From an uncultured Bacteroidales bacterium (lineage in GTDB: Bacteria; Bacteroidota; Bacteroidia; Bacteroidales; P3), in contig CAMZFW010000002.1 of NCBI GenBank assembly GCA_947306225.1, positions 1 through 47,301 on the forward strand: a stretch of DNA of 47,301 nt, given 5' to 3'. The translations under genes were made by a program, and so were the position numbers. The first letter of the stretch is position 1; the number at the start of each line of letters is the position of its first letter. A model generated the notes under the pieces. The model did not search any database, was not told where the DNA came from, and saw nothing but the letters and a program-made list of their open reading frames with translations. Positions 36,884 to 45,309 of this stretch are shown here, in pieces.

Positions 36884-38434
36884 ATGCAGGTACCCATTGT
36901 AGGAGCACTTATCAAGTCGGTGGCAGAGATTAGCAATATTCCTAAGGAGACAAAGCTGAAGCATACCAACCCCGTCCGCGCCCAACGACGCGAACTGCGC
37001 AAGCTGCTGCGCCGTGCCCAACTTACCGCTTTTGGACAACAATACGGCTTTGCCGAGATACTACGCTCGCGCGACATCACCGAAGCATACCGAAAAGCAG
37101 TGCCTGTATTCGACTACAACAAGATGCACCGCGAATGGTGGTACCGCAACCTGAATGGCGAACGCAATGTGGCATGGCCGGGCAAGATAAGGTATTTTGC
37201 ACTCAGTTCGGGTACCTCGGAGGCTGCAAGCAAGTTTGTCCCCATCACACGGGCTATGCTGAACAGCATCACACGGGCGGGTACGAAACAGTTTTTCTCT
37301 ACCGCGCAATACGATTTCCCAGCAAAATTCTACGACTCGGGAGTGCTCTGCATAGCAGGTAGCACCGACCTACAATACTTTCCCAAAGGCAAATACTTTG
37401 CCGGCGACCTGTCGGGCATAACGGCTGGACGCATACCCAAGTGGTTTGAGTTCTTCTACAAGCCCGGTACGGAAATATCGCAGATGAAGGATTGGAACGA
37501 GAAGCTGGACGAGATGGTGAAGGCAGCACCCACATGGGACATCGGGGTGCTGGTAGGCGTGCCTGCATGGGTACAGATACTGCTCGAACGCATCGTGAAG
37601 GAATACAAGCTGAAAAACATCCACGAGATGTGGCCAAACTTGACGGTGTATGTACACAGTGGAGTGGCGTTTGCACCATACGAGAAGAGCTTCGAGCGGT
37701 TGTTCGGCAAGGAGGTTCTGTTTGTGGAGAGCTATCTGGCATCGGAGGGCTACATTGCCTATCAGGTGAACCTGAAACGGAGGAAGATGCAGCTGCTGGT
37801 AGACAATGGCATCTACTTCGAGTTTGTGCCTTTTGACGAAAAGAACTTCGACGAAGACGGCAACATACGCCCCGACTGCCAAACCTTGACATTGGCAGAG
37901 GTGAAGGCGGGACGCGACTACGCGCTGCTGCTGAGCACCTGCGCTGGAGCATGGCGCTACTTGATTGGCGACACGGTGAAGTTTTCCAACGTGAAGCATG
38001 GCGACATCATGGTGACAGGACGCACGAAGCAGTTCCTCAGCCTAGCGGGAGAGCACCTCTCGCAGGACAACATGAACCGCGCCATCGAGATGCTCGCAGA
38101 AGAAACGGGCGTGGATATTTGCGAGTTTACCGTGGCGGGTATCCGTCATGACTCGATGTTTGCCCACCACTGGTATCTGGGCACCGACGATGAATTGGAC
38201 GCACAGGAAGCACTCAAGAAGATTGACGGCTATCTCTGTCAGCTAAACGACGACTACGGCGTGGAACGTCAGGAGGCTATCAAGGAGCTCTTCATTGATG
38301 TGCTGCCCACACAAGTGTTCTACGACTTTATGAAAGAGCGTCTGGGCAAGGCCGGTGGTGCTAGCAAATTCCCCCGTGTACTGAAAGGCGAACGCTACGA
38401 AGCTTGGAAGGAGTTTTTGGAAAATAAGAAATAA
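36884..38434 (+). CDS. GH3 auxin-responsive promoter family protein (acyl-acid amido synthetase-like)
   Basis: 516 aa; RYFALSSGTSEAASKFVPIT...; YLASEGYIAYQ; YALLLSTCAGAWRYLIGDTVKF; GRTKQFLSLAGEHLS. Confidence 0.9.
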   Translation: MQVPIVGALIKSVAEISNIPKETKLKHTNPVRAQRRELRKLLRRAQLTAFGQQYGFAEILRSRDITEAYRKAVPVFDYNKMHREWWYRNLNGERNVAWPGKIRYFALSSGTSEAASKFVPITRAMLNSITRAGTKQFFSTAQYDFPAKFYDSGVLCIAGSTDLQYFPKGKYFAGDLSGITAGRIPKWFEFFYKPGTEISQMKDWNEKLDEMVKAAPTWDIGVLVGVPAWVQILLERIVKEYKLKNIHEMWPNLTVYVHSGVAFAPYEKSFERLFGKEVLFVESYLASEGYIAYQVNLKRRKMQLLVDNGIYFEFVPFDEKNFDEDGNIRPDCQTLTLAEVKAGRDYALLLSTCAGAWRYLIGDTVKFSNVKHGDIMVTGRTKQFLSLAGEHLSQDNMNRAIEMLAEETGVDICEFTVAGIRHDSMFAHHWYLGTDDELDAQEALKKIDGYLCQLNDDYGVERQEAIKELFIDVLPTQVFYDFMKERLGKAGGASKFPRVLKGERYEAWKEFLENKK

Positions 38435-38437
38435 TAT

Positions 38438-38475
38438 CGAATCGGAATTCTCTGATTACTCCGAATACTCTGAAA
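38438..38475. repeat. ACTCCGATT-type short intergenic repeat tract
   Basis: atcggaattctctgattactccgaatactctga; same word family as 45239-45300. Confidence 0.5.
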
Positions 38476-38497
38476 TAAACAAAAAAACAATAAATAC

Positions 38498-39883
38498 ATG
38501 AGCCTAATTAAATCTATTTCTGGCATCAGAGGCACTATCGGCGGCAAGCCAGGCGACGGCCTCAGCCCTATCGACGTGGTGAAGTTTACTTCGGCCTTTG
38601 CCACTTTCTTGCAAAAGAATGCCGGAGGAAAGCGTCTGACACTGGTAGTGGGTCGTGATGCCCGACTGAGTGGCGCAATGGTCGACCGTCTTGTGGTCGG
38701 CACACTGCAGGGAATGGGCATTGACGTGATTGAGACAGGTCTGTCAACTACCCCGACCACCGAAATGACCGTCATTGACAAGCACGCCGACGGCGGCATC
38801 ATCATCACCGCTTCACATAACCCCAAGCACTGGAACGCGCTGAAACTGCTCAACAGCCGTGGCGAGTTCATCAATGCCGAAGAGGGTAACGAGGTGATAC
38901 GTCTGGCCGAGAGCGACGACTACACCTATGCCGATGTCGACAACCTTGGACAGGTGACAGAAGACTTTGACACGATAGACCACCACATTGAGCGCGTGTT
39001 GGCACTGCCATTGGTGGACAAGGAGGCTATCGCCAAGGCCAATTTCCGTGTCTGCGTGGATGCTGTGAACTCTACTGGCGGCATCGCCATACCCCGACTG
39101 CTGAAAGCACTTGGGGTAAACGATGTTGTGGAGCTGAATTGCGAGCCTACAGGCCATTTTGCCCATAACCCCGAGCCCATCCCCGCCAACCTAACCCAGA
39201 TATCTGAAACGGTAGCCAAAGAGCACTGCGACCTCGGTATCGTGGTAGACCCCGATGTGGACCGTCTGGCACTGGTGTGCGAGACTGGCGAGATGTTTGG
39301 CGAGGAATACACGCTGGTCAGCGTGGCAGACTACGTGCTGAGCCACACACCGGGCAACACGGTGTCGAACATGTCGTCATCGCGTGCCCTGCGCGACGTG
39401 ACCCACAAATATGCCGGCTGCGAATACAGCGCCTCGGCTGTGGGTGAGGTGAACGTCACCACCCTGATGCGTGAGACGAATGCCATTATCGGCGGCGAAG
39501 GCAACGGAGGTGTCATCTACCCCGAGCTGCACTATGGCCGCGACGCTCTGGTGGGCGTGGCACTGTTCCTCACCCTGCTTGCCAAGAAGGGCATGAAGGT
39601 GAGCGAGCTGCGCAAGACCTACCCCGACTATATCATCTCTAAGAACCGCAAAGACCTCACCCCCGACATGGACGTGGATGCCCTGCTCAAGAAAGTAGCT
39701 GCCCTCTACAATGCCAAAGCCGATTGCCAGGTTAGCACCATCGACGGTGTGAAGATTGACTTCGAGGACGGCTGGGTGCACCTGCGCAAGAGCAACACCG
39801 AACCCATCATCCGCATCTACAGCGAAGCCCACACCGAAGCCCGCGCCAACGAGCTGGCAGAGATGGTGAAACAGATGCTGTAA
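38498..39883 (+). CDS. glmM: Phosphoglucosamine mutase
   Basis: 461 aa; SISGIRGTIGGKPGDGLSP; GGIIITASHNPKHWNALKLL; VVDPDVDRLALV; GEGNGGVIYP. Confidence 0.9.
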   Translation: MSLIKSISGIRGTIGGKPGDGLSPIDVVKFTSAFATFLQKNAGGKRLTLVVGRDARLSGAMVDRLVVGTLQGMGIDVIETGLSTTPTTEMTVIDKHADGGIIITASHNPKHWNALKLLNSRGEFINAEEGNEVIRLAESDDYTYADVDNLGQVTEDFDTIDHHIERVLALPLVDKEAIAKANFRVCVDAVNSTGGIAIPRLLKALGVNDVVELNCEPTGHFAHNPEPIPANLTQISETVAKEHCDLGIVVDPDVDRLALVCETGEMFGEEYTLVSVADYVLSHTPGNTVSNMSSSRALRDVTHKYAGCEYSASAVGEVNVTTLMRETNAIIGGEGNGGVIYPELHYGRDALVGVALFLTLLAKKGMKVSELRKTYPDYIISKNRKDLTPDMDVDALLKKVAALYNAKADCQVSTIDGVKIDFEDGWVHLRKSNTEPIIRIYSEAHTEARANELAEMVKQML

Positions 39884-39912
39884 TACATTAGTTGATACCA
39901 TATCGCCCTTTC

Positions 39913-39956
39913 ACACCTGCCTGCATTACTTTAATATGTGCAGGCAGGTGTTTATT
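39913..39956. terminator. Terminator-like hairpin with perfect 13-bp stem between convergent glmM and oxidoreductase genes
   Basis: ACACCTGCCTGCA (39913-39925) / TGCAGGCAGGTGT (39939-39951), 13-nt loop, followed by ttatt. Confidence 0.75.
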
Positions 39957-40975
39957 AATTGGTATGTGGGAAACAACGACTGAAGCGTAGGACGACAAAC
40001 TGTACAACAGGTAGAGTGCCCCTCCACGTGGTCTACAAAGTCTTTCAACTCGTGATAAAACCCATGCTCTACCCATGTGGAGGCTTGTAGGGTAGGCGAA
40101 AAACTGTCGTGACGGCACAGGTATTCCACAGACACGTTACGATGCCTTATTTTCTCCATCGGAATGCCTGCAAAGGAGCCGCCCATCGGTTGAAAAGAGA
40201 GTGTATCGATGCCCGAGAGTGTGTAGACTCCTGCAGAAGTATGCACAATCAACTCTTCAATGGGTGCCATCCACGAATAGCCAGTAGAGAGCTCTACTGT
40301 CCCAACCAGATTGCCGTGGGAAAGCATCATAACCAAAGTTTGACACGATGCCTGCCGAACAGCCAGCACCTCTGCAGAGCCAAAAATGTGCAATACCAAG
40401 TCTATTGGATGAATAAAAAGCTCGGTGAGAGCATCTCCTTCGGGGTAACGACCCACACAATACCTCAAGGAATAGTTACAAACAGTACTGCCTTTAAGAC
40501 ATGCTTTAAGCCGACGTATGGCAGGTGCATACCGTTTCTGTAGACCCACCTGCACATAGGAGCCAGTGCTTTCTTGTAGAGCAACTAGCGACTCAAGCTG
40601 AGAGAGCGTTTGGCAAGGCGGTTTCTCAACAAATAGAGCCTTACCTTTCTGTAACACAGAGGCAGCTATGCTGTAATGAGATGAAGGAGTAGCTGAGACA
40701 AAGACTGCAGACACTTCTGGGTCGGATAGCACCGTGTCTAACGATGTCGTCACAATGACATGCTTAAAGGCAGGATTGGAACTAATGAGCTTGGCTTTAT
40801 GCGATGACTGTATGCAGATATATTTCAGTGGCACGTGCAAAAGGTCTAAAACTGGGTATAGGTTTGCCATACTATGGTTGCCCATGCCCACAAAGGCATA
40901 TTGGTGAGCGCAAGGGTGCGTAAGCAGAGACTTAGCTCGCAAGCGGCGGACTCGATAGATAAAACTAGACATCAT
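39926..40975 (-). CDS. Gfo/Idh/MocA-family NAD(P)-dependent oxidoreductase
   Basis: 349 aa; EVSAVFVSATPSSHYSIAASVLQKGKALFVEKPPCQTLSQLESLV: characteristic EKP motif region. Confidence 0.82.
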   Translation of the reverse strand: MMSSFIYRVRRLRAKSLLTHPCAHQYAFVGMGNHSMANLYPVLDLLHVPLKYICIQSSHKAKLISSNPAFKHVIVTTSLDTVLSDPEVSAVFVSATPSSHYSIAASVLQKGKALFVEKPPCQTLSQLESLVALQESTGSYVQVGLQKRYAPAIRRLKACLKGSTVCNYSLRYCVGRYPEGDALTELFIHPIDLVLHIFGSAEVLAVRQASCQTLVMMLSHGNLVGTVELSTGYSWMAPIEELIVHTSAGVYTLSGIDTLSFQPMGGSFAGIPMEKIRHRNVSVEYLCRHDSFSPTLQASTWVEHGFYHELKDFVDHVEGHSTCCTVCRPTLQSLFPTYQLINTCLHILK

Positions 40976-42033
40976 GATTGAATAGTTTTGAAATATTGAC
41001 GATAGGTAGTGCCACGGTCACCGCACCACTGATAAGAACCATACAACAATTCCACCATCCTTTTGGGAAGAAAACGTTCGAGTGTACGGAGCAATATGAT
41101 GTCGTACTTGCGATGGAAGTTTATCCAACAGCCGTTGCAAGTTTTGCCGTAATGACGTTGAAGACTACAAGTGGTGAGACTGTTCCAAATGTCGTCGAAC
41201 GACTGATTGTGAATGTTGCCAAGTATACAATCAAGATTCTGACATAGGGGAACATTGCCGTTGGCATGAACCACAGCCTGATTTCTGATACTGAGACAAG
41301 GTAGAGAAAGTCCTCCATTGCGCCATTGGTCGTAGAGCGCCACATAGTCGTAGTTTTCGCTTGTTTGGTGAATGGATTGGGGAATGTGTGTGGTAAAATC
41401 TTTTGCTGCAAGAAGGTCGGTAGTAGTATCGAGAAAGGCCATGGTTCCATAGATGCCTATACGCACATCAATCCGATATTGCTGGGCTAGATGAATAACA
41501 TACTCCATGTCTTCGAATCTGTTCCAAGGAGAGAGGCAGAACATGAGCGACAAAGGGACTTCTCCAGCCAAGGTCTCTATTACTTTTATCACTTTCAAGT
41601 AGCCATCGCAGCCTCGCATGTAACGATAGGTTTGGCGATTGCCGTCTAAAGATAGGTAAAGGTGCCTCGGCTTATATAGTCTTGTACTCTCAATCAGCAT
41701 CCCGGGGGCAAGGCAATTAGAAAGCAGCGTGTAATTGGGATGATGCAGCCTAAACCATTCTAGAATTTGGTTCGCCTGCGGGTGAAGGATAAACTCTCCA
41801 CCTTCAAGACCTACCGTCGTATAGGATTTAACACAACTGCTTTGCATAACACGCACAATGTCGTCGAAAGAAAGGTGTTCGTGGGGCTTTTTCCAAATGG
41901 AACAATGGCGACAGCGCGACTGGCAAGCTGTCGTTGCATAAATCATCAGCTGGCTCAGCTGTTTGTGGTGCGGACGCAAGGTGTTGTTGACATAGAGGAG
42001 TCCGCTTGTCAAATAATCGGTTGCTTTATACAT
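40972..42033 (-). CDS. Radical SAM protein with SPASM-like C-terminal cysteine cluster
   Basis: 353 aa; CQSRCRHC (CxxxCxxC); GLEGGEFILHPQ; C-terminal CLSIRNQAVVHANGNVPLCQNLDCILGNIHNQSFDDIWNS...CNGCW. Overlaps the next gene by 4 bp. Confidence 0.88.
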   Translation of the reverse strand: MYKATDYLTSGLLYVNNTLRPHHKQLSQLMIYATTACQSRCRHCSIWKKPHEHLSFDDIVRVMQSSCVKSYTTVGLEGGEFILHPQANQILEWFRLHHPNYTLLSNCLAPGMLIESTRLYKPRHLYLSLDGNRQTYRYMRGCDGYLKVIKVIETLAGEVPLSLMFCLSPWNRFEDMEYVIHLAQQYRIDVRIGIYGTMAFLDTTTDLLAAKDFTTHIPQSIHQTSENYDYVALYDQWRNGGLSLPCLSIRNQAVVHANGNVPLCQNLDCILGNIHNQSFDDIWNSLTTCSLQRHYGKTCNGCWINFHRKYDIILLRTLERFLPKRMVELLYGSYQWCGDRGTTYRQYFKTIQS

Positions 42034-42144
42034 ATCGGTCTATAAATAGATTATGAAAGTTGGGTTGTTAAGGCATCATTACCTTTTAAACTTTCTCACC
42101 TATAAAGAGACCGAAACCGTACAAAAGACTGCACGAAAAAAAAA

Positions 42145-43791
42145 CTAAAATGTAAAGCGCATACCCATATGTGAGGTTATGGTGAATGGATGGGCTATGG
42201 CATAAGTGGACAACGACTGCCAGCTTGTCTCAATGGATGAAAGTGGAAGTATCGTATAACTCATGCCACCTTCGACGAAGAGGCTGATATGCTCCGTTTG
42301 ACGGTAATGTACGCCCGCCTTGATTGTGGCCATGAGACTTGGTTGCCCTTTATGGGAAGAGTATTCACCGAGCGGTATTGCTGACCCTCCAGTAGTGGTA
42401 TTATTTGTCTGCCCTCCAAGAATGAAACTGGTACTGCTGCGAATGGACAAAGGCAATTGAATCGAAAGGTCGGCTGAAAGATGACAACCCAAACGGGACG
42501 ACTGGTGCAGGCTAAACGACATGCCAATTGGAATGTCGAAGAAGGTGACACGCTGCCACTCGTCAATCCTATCTATACCAACACCTGTTTGGAAATAAGA
42601 ACGATATTCGCCATGTCCCATACCAACATGGACCGAGACCATGCTATCTACTGCGTAATGAAGCATCAATGCCTCGATGGTGGGTGGCTCATGATATTCG
42701 GTACGGAATATTTCTCCATTATTGTCTATCTCATTGCTTTGGGCTATGCGTATTAGTGCCGAAGCCACTTCGTCAGAGAAGAGCATACTATTATCCAACA
42801 CATACCGTTTGCAGTCGCGCCAATTGACTATGGGAACGCTTGTTACGGGTTCACCTGTAGTGGATGCTGAAGGCAACAACAATGGGTGAGGATGCCGGGC
42901 AACACACATTTGGGAAAGGGGGTGCGACATCACTACCGTCACCGACCACTTGCTTGCTGTGTGTACTGCCAGAAGCTGTGGGTCAGCCAAGATAGACTCA
43001 ACCGCCACATCTGCGTTTCTCTCTTCTTTATCCATCCCTATTTCTTCCTCAAAAAGGATTGGGAACGATATCGAGTCGTTTTGTAACACCATTGTGGGAG
43101 ATTTTTCTAGTCTTGTCATTATTGGAACGAAAGGCTTGGAAACGCCATTTGGCGACAATTTTGTTTCTATGCTTGGGCATCCGCTTTGCCGCCGCGCTGT
43201 CAAGGAGGTTGCGATAGTATTTGAATCATCCTCCAATCCGAAAGGCATTGCCAACAGCAAAACACACAACAATGGTCCTAAAATACGCTGCAACATGGCT
43301 CGAGCGTGATAGAGCTGAGAGGAGGAAGAATGTGGCTCGATATTCAGCGTCTGGGCTATCTCCTTGTGAGACATGTCCTCTATTACTGCCATGGTAAACA
43401 CTTTTCGGTAGCCTGTGGGCAGTTGGTTAATAGCCGCCTGTAACTCTTCTTGTGTGAGAGGGGAGTCATGTGCCTCACAGGGTACATCAAAACCCTCGAT
43501 ATGAGATATAGGGATAGTTTTTCCTTTTGTTTGCTGCTTTAATTGTCGTATTGCTAGTCTTGCCGATATAGCAGCTAGCCAACTACCGAACTTCTCCGGG
43601 TCGTTGAGTTGGTCCAACCTGTTAAAAGCAATAAGAAAAGCATCATCCACAAGTTCTTCGGACAATTCTTTGTCACGAGTTATATGACAACAAATGGCAA
43701 ATGACCGCTGTTTATAGCGGTTATAAAGCATATTTAGAGACTGTCGGTCACCAATCCTAGCTTGCTCTACCAGTTGTTCCATGTCCGTCAT
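42145..43791 (-). CDS. ECF sigma-70 factor fused to a transmembrane segment and beta-barrel-like C-terminal domain
   Basis: 548 aa single frame. Region 2 LYNRYKQRSFAICCHITRDKELSEELVDDAFLIAFNRLDQL; region 4 LPTGYRKVFTMAVIEDMSHKEIAQTLNIEPHSSSSQLYHARAML; TM-like ILGPLLCVLLLAMPFGL; C-terminus rich in alternating strands and ending MGMRFTF. Confidence 0.82.
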   Translation of the reverse strand: MTDMEQLVEQARIGDRQSLNMLYNRYKQRSFAICCHITRDKELSEELVDDAFLIAFNRLDQLNDPEKFGSWLAAISARLAIRQLKQQTKGKTIPISHIEGFDVPCEAHDSPLTQEELQAAINQLPTGYRKVFTMAVIEDMSHKEIAQTLNIEPHSSSSQLYHARAMLQRILGPLLCVLLLAMPFGLEDDSNTIATSLTARRQSGCPSIETKLSPNGVSKPFVPIMTRLEKSPTMVLQNDSISFPILFEEEIGMDKEERNADVAVESILADPQLLAVHTASKWSVTVVMSHPLSQMCVARHPHPLLLPSASTTGEPVTSVPIVNWRDCKRYVLDNSMLFSDEVASALIRIAQSNEIDNNGEIFRTEYHEPPTIEALMLHYAVDSMVSVHVGMGHGEYRSYFQTGVGIDRIDEWQRVTFFDIPIGMSFSLHQSSRLGCHLSADLSIQLPLSIRSSTSFILGGQTNNTTTGGSAIPLGEYSSHKGQPSLMATIKAGVHYRQTEHISLFVEGGMSYTILPLSSIETSWQSLSTYAIAHPFTITSHMGMRFTF

Positions 43792-43841
43792 GTCCTCTTA
43801 GAGACATTTCTTCTAAGAAAGACTGCATGGAGGTGAAAAAA

Positions 43842-45002
43842 TTATTCCTTCGTGCGGATATTATTAATGTTCAAAATCTTCACGTCGGTAGGCCACATCT
43901 CATTCATCAACACACCGCGCGGCATACCATTGTTGGAGGTGGTACTGAAGGTTTTCCCATCGGCATCTGTCGAGATATAGGTGTCATAATACAGCCACTT
44001 CTTTCGACAGTTGCTGATGAACACCAGACAGTTGAACACCGTCTCGTCATCATCGCTTAGACGCATGGGACAGAAATAGCCCACCACCTGGTTCTTTGGC
44101 ACTGGTTCGCGGAAGAGGCTGTCGCGGTCACAGACCAACGTGTCACCAATTTTCTCTTTCGACACCACCACAAACTGGCTATTATTCCGTTTGGGCTTCT
44201 TCAACTCCAGCACAAACTTCTCGCCTAATTCAAGAAATAACCCTGTGACAGTCTCCGACTCTTCCTCCTCGTCAGAGAAGAGGAGTTTGTCCCATGCCCC
44301 TGCAATACGGTCGATGTTGAAATACAGCGTATCCACGCCATACTCATTAGTGTCGATTACAAACATATCGTAGTCGCTTCCGTTGAAACTCACCAGCACC
44401 TGTTCCTTCTCATGGAAGCCATACATGCTCATCATCATATACTCATGCGAAGGGTTCACCACATGCATTGCCAGTTCGGGCGTGGTGCCGTTGCCAGTGC
44501 TGGCTATGGTGTAGAAAAGCATCTGAAATTGCAACTGCACCTTCTGCAGTTCTAACGTGTCTCCGCCGAAATATTTGCATGCAATATTCTGCCCGACAAA
44601 CTTATAGTAGTATGCCATTGGCTCGGCAGGGTTCTGCGCAATCACTGTGTTGGCGAGTTTAATAATATTACGTGAGTCCGCAATAGTGGGTGTCTCATCC
44701 TTACTCATAATAGCTTGGATTTCTTCAAACTCATCATAACTCGGATAGGGAGAATACCCATCCAGAAACGCCTGCCCATAATAGAACGTCTGCATGTCTG
44801 CAATGTCAAGGGCTGTGTCCACTTCGGCAAAACGCTTGATTAGTTTGGGGTAGTAACGGTCACTTTGCTTGTCGGTACAATCCTTCTTGATTTGTTCGTA
44901 ATTGGGGGTTGTATACCCAACGATAGCCAACCCTTCAGCATCCTGCGCCTGAGGCAAACCCATCAGGAGCAGGGCTGTAATAAGCATTGTCAGCTTCTTC
45001 AT
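43842..45002 (-). CDS. Exported DUF4919-like protein
   Basis: 386 aa, signal peptide; PNYEQIKKDCTDKQSDRYYPKLIKRFAEVDTALDIADMQTFYYGQAF matches the DUF4919 pattern. Confidence 0.75.
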   Translation of the reverse strand: MKKLTMLITALLLMGLPQAQDAEGLAIVGYTTPNYEQIKKDCTDKQSDRYYPKLIKRFAEVDTALDIADMQTFYYGQAFLDGYSPYPSYDEFEEIQAIMSKDETPTIADSRNIIKLANTVIAQNPAEPMAYYYKFVGQNIACKYFGGDTLELQKVQLQFQMLFYTIASTGNGTTPELAMHVVNPSHEYMMMSMYGFHEKEQVLVSFNGSDYDMFVIDTNEYGVDTLYFNIDRIAGAWDKLLFSDEEEESETVTGLFLELGEKFVLELKKPKRNNSQFVVVSKEKIGDTLVCDRDSLFREPVPKNQVVGYFCPMRLSDDDETVFNCLVFISNCRKKWLYYDTYISTDADGKTFSTTSNNGMPRGVLMNEMWPTDVKILNINNIRTKE

Positions 45003-45009
45003 ATCTCAA

Positions 45010-45204
45010 TCAAGCCTTTTCAGGTGCCAGCAGCCACACAATGAGGTATATGCCCAACCCTGTGCCGAAGCACAGCAGGGCAATCAGAAAGAGAATGCGC
45101 ACCACAGTGACATCCACACCGAGGTATTCGGCAATGCCGCTGCATACCCCCGCGATACGCTTGTCGCGGGGATTGCGGTATAGTTTTTTGATTTCTTCTG
45201 ACAT
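45010..45204 (-). CDS. PspC domain-containing protein
   Basis: 64 aa; KKLYRNPRDKRIAGVCSGIAEYLGVDVTVVRILFLIALLCFGTGLGIYLIVWLLAPE. Confidence 0.95.
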   Translation of the reverse strand: MSEEIKKLYRNPRDKRIAGVCSGIAEYLGVDVTVVRILFLIALLCFGTGLGIYLIVWLLAPEKA

Positions 45205-45238
45205 CGTTAGTTGGTTTTTATCAGATTGGTCGAAACAA

Positions 45239-45300
45239 TCGGAGTAATCAGAATAATCAGAAAACTCCGACCACTCCGATTATTCCGATTACTCCGACTA
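45239..45300. repeat. Inverted array of ~9-bp ACTCCGATT/AATCGGAGT-type units
   Basis: tcggagtaatcagaataatcagaaaactccgaccactccgattattccgattactccgacta; left arm is roughly the reverse complement of the right arm. Confidence 0.75.
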
Positions 45301-45309
45301 TTCATTCTC

